Assembly: GCA_034509755.1 (NCBI GenBank)
Contig: CM067545.1
Coordinates: 39,363,062 to 39,427,061, forward strand
Source: Anisodus tanguticus
Lineage: Eukaryota > Streptophyta > Magnoliopsida > Solanales > Solanaceae
Direction: 5' to 3'
DNA: 64,000 nt
The notes beneath the pieces are model-generated. The model did no database searches and had not been told where the DNA came from. It saw nothing but the letters and a program-made list of their open reading frames with translations. Within the stretch, counting starts at the first letter, position 1. Every line of letters starts with the position of its first letter. Position numbers and translations under genes: made by a program. Positions 33,931-45,095 of the stretch are shown one piece after another.

Positions 33931-35403
33931 ATGTCTCTGTTTGTCTGCTTTTTATTAAAATTGTCAGAAGCCGTCTTTTCTCCCTTACCCGAAAATAATT
34001 TAAATTTGTCCTTTACCCGAGAACACAAGCAAATGGCTTCCTTGATCCGCCAACAGCCTAATAATATGTGGTATATGGATCTGGGCGCCACGTCTTATCT
34101 CACCAACAATTCAGGTAATCTTTCTCAACTGCGCCAATTACAAACTCCACAATCTATTATGGTCGGTAGTGATCACATTCCAATTCAAGGATTTGGCCAC
34201 ACCCTTACCCCACCACCGCATCCACACTTCTCTCTTAATAACGTCTTTTATGCCCCAAACATCATGAAAAATCTAATTTCCGTTAGAAAATTTGCCACCG
34301 ATAATTCAATCTCAATTAATTTTGACTCGTTTGGATTTTTCGTAACGGACCTCCGTACCGGGAAACTCCTTATGAGATGCAATAGTGAGGGGGACCTATA
34401 TCCTTTCCTATCCACATCCGCTGCTAGTGTCACTCCTCCCACCGTTTTAACAACCATATCTCCCTCTACGTGACATAGTAGACTTGGTCATCCAGGTTCT
34501 CACGTGTTTTATTCTCTTAGAAACCGACATTCAATATGATGTAACAAAGGGAACCATTCTCATAGTTGCTCCTCTTTTCAGATAGGGAAACACGATAGAC
34601 TACCATTTATGACTTCTATGAGTACTACTTTCTCTCCCTTTGATATTATTCAAGCTGATTTATGGACATCTCCCATAACTAGCAATTTAGGCCACAAATA
34701 TTATCTGATATTTTTGGATGATTTCTCTCACTTTCTTTGGGTATACCCACTCAAACTCAAATCTCAAGTGTTCTCCAAATTTGTCGAGTTTCGTACACTG
34801 ATTGAAACGCAATTTTAAAAAGACATAAAATTATTTCAATGTGATAATGGTCGTGAGTTTAATAAAAAAAAATCGTAAATTCTGTGCGGCTAACGACATG
34901 TTTTTTTGTTTCTCGTGCCCATATACCTTCCCGCAAAATGGTAAAGCCAAAAGAATTCTCTGAACCATTAATAATATGATTTGTACCCTCATTTTTCATG
35001 CATCTCTCCCTCCTACTTTTTGGGTATATGCACTAAAAATGGTAGAACACATTCTCAACATTTTACCTACCCATGCGATTCAAAATAGGACACCCACCAA
35101 AATTCTCTACCATCGGATCCCCATCTATGACCATCTTAGAATTTTCGGTTGTCTGTGTTACCCTAATATGACATCCACGACACCTCATAAATTAGCACCC
35201 CGGTCCACTCCATGCGCCTTCCTAGGTTTCCCGTCAAACCATAGGGGGTACTTGTGCTATGAGCTCTCTACGGATAAAATTATAATTTCTCGCCATGTCA
35301 CCTTTGTCGAATATTTCTTCCCGTTTGACAACATTAAAAACTTCCGAGTCACTGATTACCAATTCCTCGAAGATTCGGACCTATCACCGCTTGTCCAACA
35401 AGC
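33931..35403 (+). pseudogene. Copia F protease-integrase
   Basis: WYMDLGATSYLTNNSGNL (34069-34120) is the protease active-site region, with DLG in place of DTG or DSG, so the catalytic triad is altered at the second position. The pre-integrase (SRLGHPGSH near 34480) and integrase core follow: DIIQADLWTSPITSNLGHKYYLIFLDDFS (first Asp near 34660) and FQCDNGREF (second Asp near 34841). The catalytic Glu region (about 34940) is degraded. The C-terminal part is FGCLCYPNMTSTTPHKLAPRSTPCAFLGFPSN (35135 on). Stops occur at 34471, 34816 and 34877. Coding is cut at 35404 by gypsy G and resumes after 45095. Confidence 0.8.
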
Positions 35404-35408
35404 ATTCC
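35404..35408. repeat. Target duplication of gypsy G, left copy
   Basis: ATTCC, identical to 45091-45095. Confidence 0.9.
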
Positions 35409-36100
35409 TGTCACGCCACGACTTTTCTCAAGTCTTCCCTTAGGGCGTGATGGCACCTGGACAACCTTCCCTTTCTCCTCCAGGCGAACCATTTTAATAC
35501 ACTTCTTTCAAAATTAAACCTGTAATTTACGTGCGAAAGTAGTAATAACAATAAAAGTAAAAATGTTCTGTATTAAACTAAAAAGAGTGTGAGCCCATGC
35601 TCGTGCAACCATAACCTCTACATAGATTCACTGGAAATTCCACATATGGAAATAGAAATTTTGAATTTTGAAAGGAAACCATCTCATATGGGCATCCCTC
35701 GAGATAATGAGACTAAATCCTCCTACCTACTTATACAAGAACGAAAGTCACCAAATCCGAAGAAATGGATTGGTGAAATAAATGGGATTGCGGGACGATC
35801 GCTAGCCCTATTGCGGAACCTTTCCCTTGTTGCGCTTTCCTGAAACATGTTAAATAAAAGAGTCAGCCCTACCATCGGGGGTTGAGTGAGAACCTCTCCT
35901 TAGAATCCAAAGTAACCTCACAATATTCTAAATACAATCATATTATAAACATAATAAGCATGTTGTGAAAAATAGATTTCAATACTTCACTACATAAGTC
36001 AATAAATATTCACGTGCAAAATCTCCTCCCCACTCGTCCTAGGAAGTACTTAGTTTAACCAGTACCCCTACTTTATTCCATATAACATATTATATACTTA

Positions 36101-36305
36101 TTGCAGTACGTACAACCCGATCCAATGCATTTATAAATTTAATGTGGTACGTACAACCCGATCCAATGCATTTATTTATATTTGTTGCGGTACGTGCAAC
36201 CCGATCCAATGCATTTATATATTTTTTGCGGTACATGCAACCCGATCCAATGCATTTATATATATTTATTGCGGTACGTGCAATCTGGTCCAATGCATTT
36301 ATATA
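36101..36305 (+). repeat. Minisatellite in the gypsy G 3' LTR (five units)
   Basis: Units of about 41-44 bp with the core GGTACGTGCAACCCGATCCA followed by ATGCATTTATATAT. They begin near 36101, 36144, 36187, 36228 and 36271. The open frames seen here on both strands are translations of the repeat, not genes. Confidence 0.92.
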
Positions 36306-37361
36306 TTCGTATATATATGTTATATGTTCAAAGACTCAAATAATATTTCCTTCTTTCAACTGTTCGCCCTTCCCACTTGTAAGGGTTATAACTCTCGAAC
36401 CGTAACTTCAAATAAGGTGTTTCTTACGCTGAGTCGAAGGTAACACGGAGATCTATCACTATCCCAAGTTTCCTCTAAAAATGCTTAGTATAACTAGTTC
36501 CAATTCATGAAAGAAACAACCCTATGATAATTGTCTCACCAGAATTTTGTAAAAACAAACACAATCTTAAAACAGTCATAACCTTTTATCCTTAAGTCAG
36601 ATTAATCTCTGCAAAGTCTCAAACTGTCAAGAACATAGAAATCTATAACTCTTATTCAGCACAACTTTTCATATTCCTCACCGAAACATTAAGTTCTTTT
36701 ATTTTAACAACTCTAAAAAAACTATTTCACTAGATTTTTGTAAAACAAAGCACAATTTTAAAGCAGTCATAACATTTTATCCGTAAGTCAGATTAGTCTC
36801 TGTAATTATCAAACTATTGAGAATAGAGAAATCTAAAACTTTTATTCAGCACAATGTTTCAGATTCCTCACTAATATGTACAGTTATTCCGTTATACGTT
36901 CTCCCCTCTGGATTTTATTCGTTTCAAGGTAGAAACTTTGAACTGCTATAACTCTCAAAATGTATGTGGGTTTCAGCCCTTCTTCGGGTCAATCTGACCG
37001 TGAATGAGAGATGTACAACCCTGTAAAATATCATCCAATTCTAACAAGCATAACTTAGCGAAACAGATTGTAAATTTCATGACCCAAACTAGTTATTAAA
37101 CAACCTACTAACAATAATTTGATGATCATTCTTTCAACATCTGGATCATATTATACTATGTATTGTAACTTAAAAATAAGGGATTATATTAAGAATTATG
37201 ATTGAGAGAACGCACCTTTGTTGCTTCGTGATCGCGAATGAAAATCGCAAACTTTGACTACACCCTTTTCGGAACTCCTCAATTGCTAAAGATAATTTTT
37301 CTTTTTTTTTCTATGTATTTTCTGGTTTCTTTCTATCTTATGAAAAAATATAGGATATGAG

Positions 37362-37386
37362 AATATATATATATATATATATATAT
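37362..37386. repeat. AT dinucleotide microsatellite
   Basis: About 12 AT repeats in the 3' LTR of gypsy G. The sister LTR (near 44549) has a shorter, interrupted version. Confidence 0.85.
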
Positions 37387-37913
37387 TGTGGATTGTTTGT
37401 GTAACTTTGAGGAAGGTGGAAGATAGTGTATTAATCTGTATCACAAAAGAAGGACTTGTCTTCATTTATAAATGAGAAAGAAAAATCTAATGAGATGGTT
37501 CTATGTATGAATGAATGCTCAAACATTTCATGGATTCAATGACAGTAAAGAGCACATAGTAAAGGCAATAAACAGTAGTAAAAGAGTCTTTTTATATTTG
37601 GAAAAAGACGTTAGTGATAAATCAGAATAATGACACATTAATGCATTCAAGTAGTCAATAACGTTTTCCCAAATTGAATTTAAAGGGTGTTAAAGGCTAA
37701 TCAAAGGTTAAAGAATGTGTTATAACTTATTTTTTTGTGAGATACAATAATTATTTCCCTAATAGTATGTTTATCTCATTTTCACATATTCAAAGGTTTA
37801 TATATCTTTTTGAAAACAAAGGGTATTTAACAATATTGAATGTTAATGAATAGTTTGTGGGGATTTCAAAATTTTGAAAACCACCTAAAGTCATTAAATA
37901 TCGGGAGTTTACA

Positions 37914-37924
37914 TTCTCCCCTCC
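37914..37924 (-). other. Polypurine tract of gypsy G
   Basis: TTCTCCCCTCC on the + strand reads GGAGGGGAGAA on the coding strand, directly before the 3' LTR. It is the primer for plus-strand synthesis. Confidence 0.85.
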
Positions 37925-38024
37925 TTAAACAACATTCGTCATTGAATGTGAATAAGATTGTAATACAAGCACATAGACACGCTACCGCACAGACATGAAA
38001 CACAACTTAACACATTTTATTACC

Positions 38025-39250
38025 TTATTCAAACAAGAATGGGTATTTGACTTTCATCGCGTCTTCGGCTTCCCAGGTTGCTTCTTTTGTGGAGTGATTT
38101 CTCCATAGGACTTTCACTGAAGCAATATCTTTATTCCTAAGGCGCTTAATTTTCCTACCCTGTATTTCTACCGGAATTTCTTCGTATTGAAGCTCTTCAT
38201 TCAGAACTATCTCTTGGGATCGGATGACGTGGCTTGGATCGTGCATGTATTTCCATAACATTAACACATGGAATACCGGATGCACCGTTTCTCATTCTTA
38301 TGGAAGGGCTAGTTCGTAAGACACGTTCCCCACTCTTTGTAAGATCTCATATGGTCCAATAAACCTTGTGCTCAACTTCCCTTTCTTGCCAAAACGCATC
38401 ACTCACTTCATTGGAGAGACTTTTAAAAATACTTTCTCCCCTTCTTGAAATTCGAGATCTCTTTTGTGATGGTCCGCATAAGATTTATGGCAGCTATAAG
38501 TTGTTTTGATCCGCTCCCGAATTATCTGCACTTTTTCGTTTGTTTCTTGAATGACTTCGTGTCCGAACAGTAGTGTTTCGCCCACCTCAAACCACCCAAG
38601 TAGAGATCTACATTTTGACCCATACAATGCTTCGAACGGAGCCATCTGTATACTTGAATGGAAACTGTTGTTGTATGTGAACTCAATTAGACATAGATGG
38701 TCCAACCTGTTGCCCCGAAAGTCCAACACACAAGACCGCAGCATGTCCTCCTATGTTTGAATTGTTCATTCAGCCTGTCCATCTATTTGCGGATGGAAGG
38801 CCATGCCCAACTTAACCTTTGTCCTGAGGCCCTGCTGAAAACTTTTCCAAAAGTGTGAGGTGAACTGGGAACCCCTATCCCAAATAATTTGTAATGAAAT
38901 CCCGTGTAACCTCACTATTTCCTTCAAATAAATTTGCGTATATTGCGGCGCCCGATATGTAGTCTTGACCGATAGGAAATGGGCTGACTTTGTAAGCCGA
39001 TCTACAATCACCCAGATTGAATCATAACCTTCTCGAGTTTTTGGTAGACCAGTCACAAAATCCATATGAATTGCCTCCCATTTCCACATGGAGACACCAA
39101 TGTCCTGAAGTAGTCTGCCAGGTTTTTTATGTTTGGCTTTTACCTGTTGACACGTAAGACATCTTCCAACAAACTCTGCAACATCTCTCTTCATTTCGTC
39201 CTACCAGTAATTTGCCTTGAGATCCTGGTACATTTTTGTTGATCTTGGAT
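38025..39250 (-). pseudogene. Gypsy G integrase with C-terminal chromodomain
   Basis: The N-terminal zinc-binding end is CLTCQQVKAKHKKPG (about 39155). The core is MWKWEAIHMDFVTGLPKT (first Asp, about 39080), the region IWDRGSQFTSHFWKSF (second Asp, about 38880) and HPQIDGQAE (Glu, at 38766). A stop follows, then LDFRGNRLDHLCLIEFTYNNSFHSS (38720 on), FEALYGSKCRS and the GPY/F-type linker in broken frames (38402-38290). HPVFHVLMLWKYMHDPSHV (38285) and, at the end, VKVLWRNHSTKEATWEAEDAMKVKYPFLF follow. That last segment is a chromodomain-like tail that directs insertion to particular chromatin in this class. Three or more stops. Confidence 0.88.
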
Positions 39251-39380
39251 GAATGGAGTACCTAGTGTTGTGACCCTCATTCAAGATATTTCTTTATTCC
39301 CTCACTTTAGGAACACATAACCTACCCTTATACCGAAGGGTACCGTCATTGTCCCCTAATGTAAACTGTGAAGGTTTTCC

Positions 39381-41344
39381 TCATTGAATCTTCTCCCGAA
39401 ACCTAACAAACTTCATATACTCAAACTGACTTTCTTTTATTTTCGAACCTAAGGCAGACCGAGAGGTATCATGCACCGCCACCCTGCCTTCACCGACCTC
39501 AGTTAAACTAACCCCAAGGTTTCCCAATTTCTGTACCTCACTTATAATACCTCTCTTTTGTATTGTCAACTGAGCTAAGCTTCCCATTGATCTCCTACTA
39601 AGTGTGTCGGCCACCACGTTAGCTTTTTTGGGATGATAAAGAATGCTAAGGTCATAATCCTTAAGCAACTTTAACCATCTCCTTCGTCGGAGATTCAGAT
39701 CCTTTTGCGTGGTTATGTACAGTAAACTCCTGTGATTTGTAAATATATCTACATGTACCCTATATAAATAGTGTCTCCATATTTGTAAGGAGAACACTAC
39801 CGCGACCAATTCCAAGTCATGAGTTGGATAATTCTTCTCATGTATCTTCAATTGTTGAGATGCATACGCAATCACATTTTCAAACTGTATCAAGATACAT
39901 CCTAACCCAACCCTAGAGGCATCACAATAGACTGTGAACCCTTTTTGTCTCGATGGTAAGGTTAGGACTACTGCAGTAGTCAACAACTCATTTAGTTTCT
40001 GAAAACTTGCTTCACATGCTTCTAACCACTGGTACTTAACCGATTTCTGAGTCAATCGGGTCAAGGGAGCAGCAAGACTAGAGAAACCTTCTACAAATCT
40101 TCTATAATACCCAGCCAAACCCAAGAAACCCTTAACTTCTATCGGAGTGGTAGGTCTTGGCCAGTTCTTCACTACTTCTATCTATTGGGGGTCTACCATA
40201 ATTCCATCCCTTGACACAACATCTCCTAAGAAGGCTACCTTCTCCAACCAAAATTCACACTTTGAAAATTTTGCATACATTTTCTCCTGGTTTAAGACTT
40301 GAAGCACTACCCTCGGATGCTTTTCATGTTCTTCAGCACTCTTGCTGTAAATTAGAATATCATCGATGAATACAATTATGAACAAATCTAAGAATGGTTT
40401 GAAGATTATGTTCATGAGGTCCATAAAAGTTGTTGGGGCATTGGTTAACCCAAAAGACATGACCAAGAACTCATAATGGCCATATCGAGTTCTAAAGGCT
40501 GTTTTAGATATATCATTAGGATTTATTTTCAGCTGGTGATATCCCAAACGAAGGTCAATCTTGGAAAAATAACTGGCCCCCTGAAGTTGGTAAAAAAATC
40601 ATCGATTCTTGGTAATGGATATCGGTTCTTGATCGTGACCTTATTGAGTTGTCGATAGTCGATGCACATTCGAAGCGAACCATCTTTCTTCTTGACAAAA
40701 AGAACTAGTGCACCCTAGGGGGAAACACTAGGACTTATAAAGCCCTTATCCAGAAGATCTTTCAATTGTTGTTTTAACTCTCTCAATTCAGATGGGTCCA
40801 TTCGATATGGAGGAATGGAAATGGGTCTTGTACTCGGAATTAATTTGATAGCAAACTCCACTTCTTTGTCCGGAGGAAGGCCTAGGAGATCTTCAGGGAA
40901 CACCTCCAAAAAATTTTGAACAATAGGGACAATATATACCTTCAGGGAATCTTTTTGGGTATCCATTATACTCGCTAGGTAAGAGTATTCCACCTCGTGA
41001 CTCCTTAATAAATTTTGAGCCCTACGGTAGGAAATAAGCCGACTTGAGGGTGTCCCGATCCTACCTCTTATAAAAACTTCTGGTTCCCCAGAAAAAGATA
41101 ATTTTACAACCTTTTGCCGGCAATCCAATGTGGCATAACGTGCTGACAACCAATTCATACCCAAAAGAATGTCAAAGGGTTCACTCAAACAAGAAGGTTC
41201 AATAAGTAGACTCTTAGCAAAATCCATCGACACATACAAAAATGTAGAACCGGGATCATATAATACAAGTGCAGGAATATTTGAGACCAACAAAATACAT
41301 GTGACCACCGCATTAGATGCCTCCGCCTCATTCCTCTGGGGCAA
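39381..41344 (-). pseudogene. Gypsy G protease-RT-RNase H
   Basis: Protease: ALVLYDPGSTFLYVSMDFAK (about 41255), then directly LSEPFDILLGMNWLSA. The stretch normally separating these motifs is short by roughly 60 residues, so the protease is internally deleted. The RT starts with EVEFAIKLIPSTRPISIPPYRM (about 40865). After a stop near 40717 it continues with [19 protein letters not shown] text, [12 protein letters not shown] (40547), [17 protein letters not shown] and [11 protein letters not shown] with the catalytic Asp pair in IDD (about 40370). RNase [19 protein letters not shown] (about 39950) and [11 protein letters not shown] (39620). Stops and shifts at 40715, 40600 and 40180. Confidence 0.88.
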
Positions 41345-42291
41345 AGCGTAGAGCCGGTTAAGATTTTTGGACTGTTGACCTCCCTGACTCTATCGGCACT
41401 GGTTGCCCTGATTTCCCTTGTGGGCAGTTATGGTCGCTTCTGACCTCCCATGAGAAAAGCGAGTTTGGGTTCTCTTCTTGTAATCCCTGGCATATCGATG
41501 TGGTTCTCCACAGTTGTAACATCCTTTCTGTGAGAACCAACATTCTCCAACATGTTTCTTTTGACAAACCTTACAGACCGGATTATCACCTCCTGTGTTA
41601 GGGTTGGTAGCCTTAATCTTGCCACCTTGATGATTGACCCATCTATACCCCTGGGGCCTGAAATGAGACTAGCCTACTGACTGGCTCAGTTTTGAAGAAC
41701 CCTTACTACCCTCTTGCCTCTTGTTCTGATTTTGATTAAAGAATTCTGATGATCGAAGTCTCTTCTGCGAATAGTCTTTTTTTTTCTTTAGCAAAACTTT
41801 CTACTCTCATAGTCATGTCTACGATCTGAAGGTAAGCCCGATCATTGGCTAATTCTACTACCTTGTCCACTAGGTTTGGGTTTAAACCCTCAACAAATCT
41901 TTTGACCTTCTTTCTTTTCGTAGGAACAATGTGTGCGTTGTATGCCCACAATCTCATGAATTGGGTATCGTATTCTTGCACACTGCGGTCCCCTTGTTTC
42001 AACTGTTCAAATTCATGTCTGAGAGCATTTTTTGGGTGTTAGGCATATATTTTTCAATGAATGCTGCTCTGAACTCCCGCCACGTCATTGGTGATGCCAT
42101 CGGGGAACGATTTCTTCTAAAATTCCTCCACCACACCCCTTGCGTCGTCCACTAAATATGCGCTTACCAAATTGATGCTATGCGTCTCCACAAATCCTAG
42201 GGTACACATTAGGTCTTCTACCTCCTCGAGGAACACTATCGGGTTAGACTTGGAGTCCTTCCCTCTTCATTGGAACTCGTATTGTAACCAT
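41345..42291 (-). pseudogene. Gypsy G gag
   Basis: The first ATG (42291-42289) begins MVTIRVPMKR. The capsid text WREFRAAFIEKYMPN (about 42095-42050) and QGDRSVQEYDTQFMRLWAYNAHIVPTKRKKVKRFVEGLNPNL (42000-41870) is the retrotransposon gag fold. A zinc knuckle of the C-x2-C-x4-H-x4-C type appears in shifted frames near 41520-41480 (CYNCGEPHRYA). Two or more frameshifts. It would form particles and package RNA. Confidence 0.8.
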
Positions 42292-42537
42292 ATCTATAAA
42301 AACACTTGTTAGTTAGTTTATCGTTGTACAATCTCCTTTCCTATTCCTTTTAAAGGAGGTAATACGAGAACTAAGTCTTTGAAAAGACTCAAGATAGGTA
42401 CGAGGAGAGTATGAAGAAAGTGAAACTGTTTAGGATGTTATCCCGTTCACTTTTCACTAAGGTGGCGCACACACCATCGCAATAAGTAACCGGTCAAGCA
42501 CCCAACTCAAAGAAATTTCCTAGAATCTCCTAACTTG

Positions 42538-42549
42538 GCCCTGATACCA
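42538..42549 (-). other. Primer binding site of gypsy G
   Basis: The coding strand reads TGGTATCAGGGC, three bases inside the 5' LTR edge. It differs from the initiator-Met complement TGGTATCAGAGC at one position. Confidence 0.8.
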
Positions 42550-42552
42550 ACT

Positions 42553-45090
42553 TGTCGCACCCCGACTTTTCTCAAGTCTTCCCTTAGGGCGTGATGTCAC
42601 CTGGACAACCTTCCCTTTCTCCTCCAGGCGAACCATTTTAATACACTTCTTTCCAAATTAAACCTGTAATTTACGTGCGAAAGTAGTAATAACAATAAAA
42701 GTAAAAATGTTATATATTTAACTAATAGTAGCGGGAGCCCATGCTCGTGCAACCATAACCTCTACCTAGATTCAATAGAAATTCCACATATGGAAATAGA
42801 AATTTTGAATTTTGAAAGGAAACCATCTCACATGGGGCATCCCTCGAGATAATAAGACTAACTCCTCCCACCTACTTATTCAAGAATGAAAGTCACCAAA
42901 TTCGAAGCAATGGCCTGGTGAAACAAATGGGACTGCGGGACGATCACTAGCCCTATTGCGGAACCTTCCCCTTATCGCGCTTTCCTGAAACATGTTAGAT
43001 AAAAGAGTCAGCCCTATCATCCGGGGCTGAGTGAGAACCTCGCCTTACAGTCCAAAGTAACCTCACAATATTCTAACTACAATCATATTATAAACATAAT
43101 AAGCATGTTGTGAAAAACAGATTTCAATACTTCAATATAGAAGTCAATAAATATTCACATGCAAAATATCCTCCCCACTCATCCTAGGAAGTACTTAGTT
43201 TAACCAGTACCCCTGCTTTATCCCATATAACATATTATATACTTATTGCGGTACGTGCAACCCGATCCAATGCATTTATATATTTATTGCGGTATGTGCA
43301 ACCCTATCCAATGCATTTATATATTTGTTGCGGTACGTGAAAACCGATCCAATGCATTTATATATTTGTTATGGTACGTGCAACCCAATCCAATGCATTT
43401 ATATATATTTGTTGTGGTACGTGCAACCCGATCCAATGCATTTATATATATTTGTTGCGGTACGTACAACCCGATCCAATGCATTTATATATTCGTATAT
43501 ATATGTTATATGTTCAAAAGACTTAAATAATATTTCCTTCTTTCAATTGTTCGCCTTTCCCACTTGTAAGGGTTATAACTCTCGAACCGTAACTTCAAAT
43601 AAGGTGTTTCTTATACCGAGTCGAAGGTAACACGGGGATCTATCACTATCCCAAGTTTCCTCGGAAAATGCTTAGTATAACTAGTATCAATTCACGCAAG
43701 AATCAACCCTATGAAAACTATCTCGCCAGAATTTTGTAAACAAAATACAATATTAAAATAATCATAACTTTTTATTCGTAAGTCGGATTAATCTCTGTAA
43801 AGTCTCAAACTGTCGAGAACAGAGAAATATAGAACTATTATTCAGAACAACGTTTCAGATTCCTCACTGAAACATTCAGTTCTTTTATTTTAACAACTCT
43901 CAAAAACTATTTTGCCAGATTTTTGTAAAACAAAACATAATATTAAAACAGTCATAACATTTTATCTGTAAGTTGGATTAGTCTATGTAAAGTCTCAAAC
44001 TATTGAGAACAGATAAATCTAAAACTTTTATTCAGCATAACATTTCAGATTCCTCACCAATATATACAGTTATTCCGTTATACGTTCTGCCCTCCCGATT
44101 TTATTTGTTCCGAGGTAGAAACTTTGAACTGTGATAACTCTCAAATTGTATATCGGTTTTACCTTGCTTAGGCTCAATATGATCATGAAGGAGATATGTA
44201 CAACCCTGTAAAATTTCATCCAATTCTAACAAGCATAACTCAACGAAACAAATTGTAAATTTCATGACCCAAACTAGTTATTAAACAACCTACTAACAAT
44301 AATTTGATAATCATTCTTTCAACATCCGGATCATATTCTAATATGTATTGTAACTTAAAAATAAGGGATTATACTAAGAATTATGAGTGAAAAAACTCTC
44401 CTTTGTTGCTTTGTTACCGCGAATGAAAATCTCAAACTTTGACTACACCCTTTTTGGAACTCCTCAATTGCTAAATGTAAATTTTCTTTTGTTCTATGTA
44501 TTTTCTAATTTCTTTCTATCTTAAGAAAAAAGATATAGGATATGAGAATATATATAAATATATATTGTGGATTGTGTGTGTAACTTGCAGGAAGGTGGAA
44601 GATTGTGTATTAATTTGTATCACAAAAGGACTTGTTTTCATTTATAAATGAGAAAGAAACATCTAAAGAGATGGTTCTATGTCTGAATGATTGCTCAAAC
44701 GTTTCATGGATTCAATGACAATAAAGAGCACGGAGTAAAGGCAATTAACAGTAGTAAAAGAGTTTTTTTTATATTTGGAAAAAGATGTTAGTGATAGATC
44801 AGAATAATGATTCATTAATGCATTCAAGTAGTCAACAACGTTTTTCCCAAATTGAATTTAAAGGGTGTTAAAGGCTAATCAAAGGTTAAAGAATGTGTTA
44901 TAACTTATTTTTTGTGAGATACAATAATTATTTCCCTAACAGTAAGTTTATCTCATTTTCACATATTCAAAGGTATGTATATCTTTTTGAAAACAAAGGG
45001 TATTTAACAATATTGAATGTTAATGAATAGTTTGTGGGGATTTCAAAATTTTGAAAACCACCTAAAGTCGTTAAATATCTGGACTTTACA
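42553..45090 (-). repeat. 5' LTR of gypsy G
   Basis: 2538 bp, TGTCGCACCCCGAC... to ...GGACTTTACA. It has six minisatellite units (43246-43492), against five in the 3' LTR. The first bases of the two LTRs differ (TGTCGCACC and TGTCACGCC). Confidence 0.92.
43246..43492 (+). repeat. Minisatellite in the gypsy G 5' LTR (six units)
   Basis: Units begin near 43246, 43287, 43328, 43369, 43411 and 43455, with the same core as 36101-36305. Confidence 0.92.
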
Positions 45091-45095
45091 ATTCC
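45091..45095. repeat. Target duplication of gypsy G, right copy
   Basis: ATTCC, identical to 35404-35408. Confidence 0.9.

Larger units (their letters stand above)
35409..37913 (-). repeat. 3' LTR of gypsy G
   Basis: 2505 bp, TGTCACGCCACG... to ...GGGAGTTTACA on the + strand. It matches 42553-45090 throughout and carries five minisatellite units (36101-36305). An AT dinucleotide run lies at 37362-37385. Confidence 0.92.
35409..45090 (-). mobile_element. Gypsy G: chromodomain Ty3-gypsy element (9.7 kb)
   Basis: Two LTRs of about 2.5 kb (35409-37913 and 42553-45090) with perfect ATTCC duplications flank a minus-strand coding region: gag (42291-41345), protease-RT-RNase H (41344-39381), integrase and chromodomain (about 39250-38025), then the polypurine tract. 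The domain order (integrase after RNase H) is Ty3-gypsy. The C-terminal chromodomain-like text marks it as a chromovirus of the Del/Tekay type. Insertion into copia F makes it the innermost layer of the nest. It is structurally complete, but each gene has stops or shifts and the protease is shortened. Confidence 0.93.

Noticed and set aside
33669..34091. 140-codon minus-strand frame in the copia F leader
   Set aside because: It spans a 94-bp tandem duplication and the start of the F protease on the other strand, with no known family.
36090..36443. Open frames on both strands with repeated PDPMHL, SNAFIY and IQCIYI words
   Set aside because: They are translations of the minisatellite in the gypsy G LTR. 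The same happens at 43246-43630, and the frames differ between the sister LTRs.
43246..43492. Regularly spaced repeats resembling a CRISPR array
   Set aside because: The units are tandem with no unique spacers, lie inside a plant LTR, and recur in the sister LTR.
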